Shown: positions 59,715 to 64,000 of the stretch, in pieces
How positions within the stretch are numbered: the first letter of the stretch is position 1
Layout of the letters: each line of letters starts with the position of its first letter
Virus record (IMG/VR): IMGVR_UViG_3300035181_000357
Location: 1-64,000 of that record
Reading direction: 5' to 3' (one strand)
Length of the DNA: 64,000 bases
DNA from: a virus
Notes under the pieces: model-generated
Database searches by the model: none
Told to the model about the DNA's origin: nothing
The model's input: the letters and a program-made list of their open reading frames with translations, nothing else
Program-made: the position numbers and the translations under genes

Positions 59715-62342
59715 TTACTCAGCTACTAATTCAGGAGCTAGTTCAACATCCGATACAAATTCGCTTTCAGAACCTTCTTCAGAATCCTCTAGTTCCACAC
59801 CGAGATTATCGGCTAGATTCTCAACACCCTCAGCGAGATGGTCTAGATTACTATAGATCTCATTTAAGGACAAGCTAACTTCTTCTGGTTCCTCATCGGC
59901 TACACGTCTGAGACCAACAGCAAACTTCTTAGCAATACGCTTCTTAGCAATACGCTTCTTAGCAATACGCTTCTTAGCAATACGCTTCTTAGCTAGTTTG
60001 CCTTCCTTGGCTTCACCTTCTAGAGCCTCTTCCTCTAAGGATTCACCCTCTTCAGGAACAAGATCGTCAGGAGTCAGATTTAGATTCTCAGCAAGAGCAT
60101 CTAGAGCTTCTACCTGTTCCATGAACTTATCACGGAGTTCGGCAATGGCTTCACCTAGAGCTTCTGGCTCTTCCTCAGCAATACGCTTTAAAGTAGCGAA
60201 CTTGGAGGCAGCAGTCTTGGCTTCAGACAAGGCTTCTGCTTTTGCAGCTGCTTCCTTTTTCTTGGCGATAATCTGTGATAATCTTCCCATTGGTTTCTCC
60301 TGTGAACTGGTTACAGCGCTATCTTGCTTTTTAACAGACTTTTCTTCGTCTTCCATCTTGACTAGTTTCTTGGTATAATCGTTGACCAATTTGACCAGCA
60401 GATTGCTCTTATCGATGTTACCTTCTTTAATGAACTTGGTGATGCACTCTCTTAGGTTTACAATGGCCTTCTTGTAATATGAGAATGACTTCTGAGTCTT
60501 AGCTTCGAAATCCTTCCAGATCTCGTCGCTGACTTCATTTGTCAGAGTAGCATCAAAGAGAATAGCTAGATTTGGACCAACTTTCTTACCCATTGTTCTG
60601 GTAAGCCATGGGAAGAATTCAGCCTTGAACTCTTTAAGATCAGAAGAGCTCTCTAACTCAGTGTGGTCGTCAAGAGTTGGCTTGGTATCGAAAATATTAT
60701 AGGTCTCGTCACCAGTTCCAAATTCTGGCTGTACTTCCTGGTTCTTGATCTCAACCTTCTTCTTCTCTTCACCAGTCTCTGGATCGATCTCAACGGTCTT
60801 GTAAACCTTACCATAACCATAGTGTTCTCCGACCCAATCTCTGGCCTTGGATACAGAATAGCTGAACATCTTCTTCAAGAAAGTCGTTACCTGCTTCTCT
60901 AGTGGGTTGTCCTTGTCAGGAGCTCTGTTAGGATCAAACTTTAACAGAGTCTTCAACTGATACAAGTGAGTAATGATCATGTGGTGAGCAGCTTCGTCAC
61001 GCAGATCCTGGTCAGCAATAACCTTCTTGTAGATACTCTCCAAGTATGAACTCCAGTTCATATCCTCATCTACAGGGAGCCCAGCTTCCCTGATAGCAGT
61101 CTTGACATACAAGTCAAAGTCTTTGTTGTAGGAGGTGATCATGAGGTTTGAGAATCTTCTTAAGGTAGAGCCGAGGAGATTTGTTAAACTTGCTAGATGG
61201 GTTTTATTTAAGGTTTCTATTGAGCCGTCAAGATATCTTGCTTGAATTCTGAGATCATCAGTGGTTCGGGCAGCAGCGAGTACGCGGAACGGACGAGAGC
61301 CTGATGGCACCACATAGGACCCAAGCTTAAAGGCCTTCTTTAGACTTGCAATATTGGGTTCCATTGTTTCTAAGAAATTAGAAACTTCTTGGAAGTACTC
61401 TTCTTCATTCTGTGTAGCATTATAATAGGCCGAATCATAATTGTCTAAGTTCTCTTCGAAGTCACCAGCTTGGCCGTATTCTTCATACTTATCAAATGCG
61501 TGTAAGAATTCATATAGTTCAGATAAACCTAATTGGAAATCACTATATTCACTCTCTGTCATATCAAGCCACTGCATTACCTGAGCATCGTCGTTGGCAT
61601 CGATGAAATTCTGCCAGGCTTCACAGTCAGATGTTTCTTCCAAATCCTGAGGTAGATTCTTGACTACCTCTACTGGAATTTCATCCATATCGATATCTAA
61701 TGACATCTGGTGGGATTCTAGATCGAATCCTGGGAATCTCTCCTCGATTTTTCCTACATCATGGGAATTATCATCACAGAAACGGGACCAGGCATTACTC
61801 GTACCACTAATGTCAGTGTTATTCATGACGTCTTCAGCATCATCAAAGGAATGATATTCCTGGCCTGACTCTTCTGCATAATTCTCAAAAGCGGCATTGA
61901 CCAGTACTAATACTTTATTCACTTCTCCGAGAGTGCCCTCTTTAGGTAACTCGTTGAGGAGCATATCCCCTTGCCCATTTCCAGCATAGCCGTTTCCAAC
62001 CCACTGGCCGAATCCACCATTCTGAACCTGATAATGAAGCTTGGCGAGTGCAAACAACATCTTATGGGTATCGGAAGGAAGCTGCTTAAGCATCTCCTGC
62101 ATACTTTTATCACCCATCTGTTGCCAGTTCTTGTGAATCTCGCTGAGGGCCTTCTGAAGATAATCTTCATAGAACCCTGCGAACTTCGCATGAGGATTTA
62201 CAGCCTTAGACGATACAGGCTTCTCACGACCTTCTAGACCACGGTCTACAGAACCATCACTGGTTTCCTTTGCTTTCAGATGCTCGAAAGCTTCCGATGC
62301 AACAACGGTCTTAAATATATCTGCGGATAGTTTGTGACGCAT
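59715..62342 (-). CDS. Large virion-region protein with DUF4375-like start and Lys-rich repeat, 875 aa
   Basis: Residues about 55-215 contain YQVQNGGFGQWVGNGY and LNELPKEGTLGEV, matching the DUF4375/DMP19-type pattern (Q-V-x-N-G-G-F-x-Q-W/Y). In other proteins this domain binds partners and mimics DNA in one family; its role here is unknown. The middle (about 330-640) is helical. Residues about 783-806 are a tandem KKRIA repeat (at least four copies, 59925-59984). It ends in a long acidic stretch. It has ATG 62342 with a nearby GAAG. It may be a virion protein that binds DNA through the basic repeat. No homologue is claimed. Confidence 0.6.
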   Translation of the reverse strand: MRHKLSADIFKTVVASEAFEHLKAKETSDGSVDRGLEGREKPVSSKAVNPHAKFAGFYEDYLQKALSEIHKNWQQMGDKSMQEMLKQLPSDTHKMLFALAKLHYQVQNGGFGQWVGNGYAGNGQGDMLLNELPKEGTLGEVNKVLVLVNAAFENYAEESGQEYHSFDDAEDVMNNTDISGTSNAWSRFCDDNSHDVGKIEERFPGFDLESHQMSLDIDMDEIPVEVVKNLPQDLEETSDCEAWQNFIDANDDAQVMQWLDMTESEYSDFQLGLSELYEFLHAFDKYEEYGQAGDFEENLDNYDSAYYNATQNEEEYFQEVSNFLETMEPNIASLKKAFKLGSYVVPSGSRPFRVLAAARTTDDLRIQARYLDGSIETLNKTHLASLTNLLGSTLRRFSNLMITSYNKDFDLYVKTAIREAGLPVDEDMNWSSYLESIYKKVIADQDLRDEAAHHMIITHLYQLKTLLKFDPNRAPDKDNPLEKQVTTFLKKMFSYSVSKARDWVGEHYGYGKVYKTVEIDPETGEEKKKVEIKNQEVQPEFGTGDETYNIFDTKPTLDDHTELESSSDLKEFKAEFFPWLTRTMGKKVGPNLAILFDATLTNEVSDEIWKDFEAKTQKSFSYYKKAIVNLRECITKFIKEGNIDKSNLLVKLVNDYTKKLVKMEDEEKSVKKQDSAVTSSQEKPMGRLSQIIAKKKEAAAKAEALSEAKTAASKFATLKRIAEEEPEALGEAIAELRDKFMEQVEALDALAENLNLTPDDLVPEEGESLEEEALEGEAKEGKLAKKRIAKKRIAKKRIAKKRIAKKFAVGLRRVADEEPEEVSLSLNEIYSNLDHLAEGVENLADNLGVELEDSEEGSESEFVSDVELAPELVAE
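59925..59993 (-). repeat. 15-bp in-frame tandem repeat encoding AKKRI
   Basis: Four exact copies of a 15-base unit (CTTCTTAGCAATACG on plus) at 59925-59984, then a degenerate fifth to about 59993. Being in frame, it encodes repeats of AKKRI, a lysine-arginine rich stretch resembling histone H1-like or nucleic-acid-binding tails. Exact nucleotide identity, including silent sites, indicates recent expansion by slippage or recombination. Confidence 0.9.
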
Positions 62343-62370
62343 ATTATCAGTCCTTGAAGAAGTAAGAGAT

Positions 62371-62568
62371 TTAGTCTAGGATTAGATCGTTTGGATCCCA
62401 AGACTGTTTGTCATCAGAAGATAACACTTCATCTAATACACCTAGAAACTCTTCGTGATCCTTGAAAGCAACATCACTGTGACCTTTGTCAGTAGCAGCA
62501 GTCTTTCCCTGTGCACTAGCATAGAGTCTGTTTAGAATAGTTGCATCTGGTTCTTGAATTTTAGCCAT
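62371..62568 (-). CDS. Hypothetical protein, 65 aa
   Basis: Not recognised. A small acidic protein, N-terminus MAKIQEPDATILNRLYASA, C-terminus acidic (SWDPNDLILD). Its ATG at 62568 has a GGAGAAATAACC leader. It is 28 bases upstream of the 875-residue gene and probably cotranslated. Confidence 0.6.
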   Translation of the reverse strand: MAKIQEPDATILNRLYASAQGKTAATDKGHSDVAFKDHEEFLGVLDEVLSSDDKQSWDPNDLILD

Positions 62569-62634
62569 GGTTATTTCTCCGAATAGTTATACCATCAATT
62601 AAAGTTCTGGAAGTCTAAATTGTATTTATTATGA

Positions 62635-63414
62635 CTAATGCGACTTCACAGGAGTTGTTCGTTCTACGACCTTTTCTTCTACCTCTACGGGTTTCTTTAC
62701 TACCTTCTTTTTCTTCTCTGGAACAGGTTTTTCTTCTACAGGCTCTTCCACTTCTTCCACTACTGGTATCTCTTCGATAGGCTCTTCTACAGGAGGGGGT
62801 TGTTCTACTAATTTCTCTTTTACGACAGGCTTGTTAATCTCAACAATTTCGTCGTCATCATCCTCAATAGGTTTGATAGTCGGAACCGTGTCATCATAAC
62901 GCTCTAACGTCTTCTCCACATTCTTATCCTTGAATTTCTCTAACAGCCTCTTTAGAAATGGATTTACTCTATCACTAACGATTTTGAGGTGTTTACAGAT
63001 TACGAACTGGAATCGTCTTGGATCAGTTGGAGCCTGATACTTATCTCGGGGAGTTCCTTCTAATGAGTCTCCTTGACCTAAGTTCCATTGTGCTCCCCAA
63101 TATAAGAAAGCTGGACAGCTACAACTGACTTTAACATCTAGATCTTTGATTGTAGATTTGTCAACAACCTGAGCCGTATCAAATCTGATTAATACAGTGT
63201 GGCCTCTGGGGTCAGAATCTTTCTCTTTGCATTTTACTTTGTATGTTAGTAGCATCTCATCAAGATCTACATTCTTAACAGACATATTACAGTTCTTAGC
63301 CTTAGCTACTGAGAAATCAGAAGTTAGTTGAACCAGATCTTTGATACTAAAAGCCACTTTATACCGGGATTGAGCTACCCAGTCACCGACTTTTGTTGTA
63401 ATCCAGACACTCAT
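62635..63414 (-). CDS. SWIM-type zinc-finger protein, 259 aa
   Basis: The first 150 residues include CSCPAF (C98, C100) and ICKHLK (C140, H142), the CxC...CxH arrangement of a SWIM zinc finger, with a spacing (39 residues) longer than usual. SWIM domains bind DNA or proteins. From about 170 the chain is Pro/Glu/Val/Lys-rich and disordered (EEPIEEIPVVEEVEEP, KKKKVVKKPVEV), with alternating acidic and basic blocks. It is the gene before the 65-residue protein. A head or DNA-associated protein is likely by position. Confidence 0.6.
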   Translation of the reverse strand: MSVWITTKVGDWVAQSRYKVAFSIKDLVQLTSDFSVAKAKNCNMSVKNVDLDEMLLTYKVKCKEKDSDPRGHTVLIRFDTAQVVDKSTIKDLDVKVSCSCPAFLYWGAQWNLGQGDSLEGTPRDKYQAPTDPRRFQFVICKHLKIVSDRVNPFLKRLLEKFKDKNVEKTLERYDDTVPTIKPIEDDDDEIVEINKPVVKEKLVEQPPPVEEPIEEIPVVEEVEEPVEEKPVPEKKKKVVKKPVEVEEKVVERTTPVKSH

Positions 63415-63431
63415 CTAACCCACCTATTAAA

Positions 63432-63454
63432 TCGGCCTTCATATAGAAGGCCGA
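63432..63454 (-). terminator. Hairpin after the AT-hook protein
   Basis: A perfect 9-bp stem (TCGGCCTTC / GAAGGCCGA) with loop ATATA, followed on the minus strand by TTTAAT, 20 bases after the stop at 63474 and 18 before the SWIM gene. The U-run is short, so it may be partial. Confidence 0.7.
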
Positions 63455-63473
63455 AATCCCAAAGCTATCTGAA

Positions 63474-63884
63474 TTACTTCTTCTTTGGGCGACCACCACG
63501 TTTTACGACGGCTTCAGTCTTAGCTTCTTCAGTGGTTTCTGTTTCAACTTCTTCAGTATTTTCGCCAACTTCTTCAACTTCTTCAGTGGTTTCATCTTCA
63601 ACCTCAACGACAGGAACGACGGAATCCACAGCAGGAACGACGACGGTCTCTACAACAACCTCAGGAGTCTTTACAGGCTCTTTAGATGCGGTCTTTAACC
63701 AGCCCTTCTCTTCCATTGAATCAACTGCGACATTTCTAATTTGGAATTGGGTTAGAAGATTATCTTCTCTATATACCACTAGGCTTTCTGTATCGGCATT
63801 GTAGACACAAGTATCTCCAACCTTTGACTGATAGCTGTGGTCCGTGAATGCTACAGAATATGCGAACGTATAAGATTTCATCAT
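63474..63884 (-). CDS. Acidic protein with AT-hook-like tail, 136 aa
   Basis: The first 70 residues form a compact beta-like domain (SYTFAYSVAFTDHSYQSK, CVYNADTESLVVYRED). The rest is a Val/Glu/Thr repeat-rich disordered stretch, and the end is KRGGRPKKK, an AT-hook-like GRP core flanked by lysines that binds the minor groove of AT-rich DNA. ATG 63884 has GGAG 8 bases upstream, preferred over the next ATG at 63881. It is probably the first gene of a unit that follows a strong terminator. Confidence 0.65.
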   Translation of the reverse strand: MMKSYTFAYSVAFTDHSYQSKVGDTCVYNADTESLVVYREDNLLTQFQIRNVAVDSMEEKGWLKTASKEPVKTPEVVVETVVVPAVDSVVPVVEVEDETTEEVEEVGENTEEVETETTEEAKTEAVVKRGGRPKKK

Positions 63885-63944
63885 GGTTACTCCATTTATA
63901 TAATATAATACTCTACACTTATATGTACGTAAGTCATTTAATAT
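63885..63944 (-). promoter_or_regulatory. Possible promoter before the AT-hook gene
   Basis: The minus-strand sequence between terminator and ATG is strongly A/T-rich and includes TTACGT, 16 bases, then TATTAT, compatible with a sigma-70-like -35/-10 pair, and TATATAAAT 13-17 bases before the ATG. Weak evidence, but a promoter is needed after the terminator at 63945-63970. Confidence 0.3.
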
Positions 63945-63970
63945 AAAAGGCTCTCCGAAGAGAGCCTTTT
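63945..63970 (-). terminator. UUCG-tetraloop terminator at the right edge
   Basis: A perfect 11-bp stem (AAAAGGCTCTC / GAGAGCCTTTT) with loop CGAA, TTCG on the minus strand, the same design as at 24957-24990. It ends an upstream gene whose C-terminus lies off the window; bases 63971-64000 contain only its final codons or its trailer, and the frame cannot be decided. Confidence 0.9.
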
Positions 63971-64000
63971 AAGTTTGCTTAATCAGGGATTAAGGACGAG

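Noticed and set aside
59925-59993. CRISPR array
   Set aside because: In-frame 15-base coding repeats without spacers.
1-64000. tRNA genes
   Set aside because: Gaps are too small and no cloverleaf with a T-loop motif is seen; none is reported.

Overview
This window is a contiguous piece of a large tailed double-stranded DNA phage genome (Caudoviricetes). Evidence: a portal protein (41613-43868), a terminase large subunit (51136-52992), several fibre-type proteins, and a complete-looking replication and recombination gene set, packed with 1-14 base overlaps and almost no intergenic DNA. Every gene I accept is on the minus strand, so transcription runs from right to left. I see no tRNA, rRNA, integrase, insertion sequence or CRISPR array. 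The base composition looks moderately AT-rich by eye. The host cannot be named from the sequence. I see no tail sheath, major capsid or DNA-dependent RNA polymerase gene here, so the genome must extend well beyond this window.

Layout, right to left (the order of transcription). 63.9-53.2 kb: virion or head-region proteins, mostly unrecognised, including a SWIM-type zinc protein, an acidic protein with an AT-hook tail, an 875-residue protein with a DUF4375-like start and a lysine-rich AKKRI tandem repeat, and a putative ADP-ribosyltransferase. 53.1-49.2 kb: a 53-residue NUMOD3-like peptide overlapping the terminase, the terminase itself and three membrane or coiled-coil proteins. 49.1-44.3 kb: a sigma-factor-like protein, a free-standing DnaG CHC2 zinc domain, and a family A DNA polymerase with 3'-5' exonuclease. 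44.3-33.2 kb: a coiled-coil protein, the portal, and two very large fibre or adhesin-like proteins (1038 and 1744 residues). 33.2-24.1 kb: the C-terminal half of SbcC/Rad50, two TOPRIM primase-like proteins, a clamp-loader-like ATPase that lacks a visible Walker B, a NusG-like factor with a KOW motif, an actin/Hsp70-fold ATPase and a membrane-anchored protein. 23.9-14.7 kb: SNF2-type helicase, a zinc protein that may be a helicase loader, HU-like protein, an acidic-tailed ssDNA-binding candidate, RuvC-like resolvase and RecA-like recombinase. 14.7-6.1 kb: the N-terminal half of SbcC, a coiled-coil protein, dCMP deaminase, SbcD-like nuclease, a nucleoside 2-deoxyribosyltransferase-like enzyme, a T4 gp42-like dCMP hydroxymethylase, MazG, a DHH phosphoesterase and a CoaD-like adenylyltransferase. 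6.1-0 kb: tail-fibre genes interrupted by a GIY-YIG nuclease gene.

How it works together. The dCMP hydroxymethylase, dCMP deaminase, MazG and deoxyribosyltransferase-like genes suggest that the phage remodels the pyrimidine pool and may carry modified cytosine. PolA, the dispersed primase parts, the clamp loader, RecA, RuvC, SbcC/SbcD and the SNF2 helicase form its replication, recombination and repair core. NusG-like and sigma-like factors may redirect host RNA polymerase.

The most unusual features are: (1) Rad50/SbcC built from separate pieces, with the N-half and a coiled-coil segment in one frame divided by a single TAA just after the zinc hook, and the ATPase C-half about 18 kb away; (2) a DnaG primase split into a CHC2 gene and two TOPRIM genes; (3) a phage CoaD homologue that would make dephospho-CoA; (4) a 5' leader with mutually exclusive hairpins before the ssDNA-binding candidate; (5) a (GAGAA)16 mirror repeat before sbcD; (6) a portal-region ADP-ribosyltransferase. 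Intrinsic terminators repeatedly use a UUCG tetraloop on the minus strand. Homology statements rest on motif recognition from memory, not on database searches.
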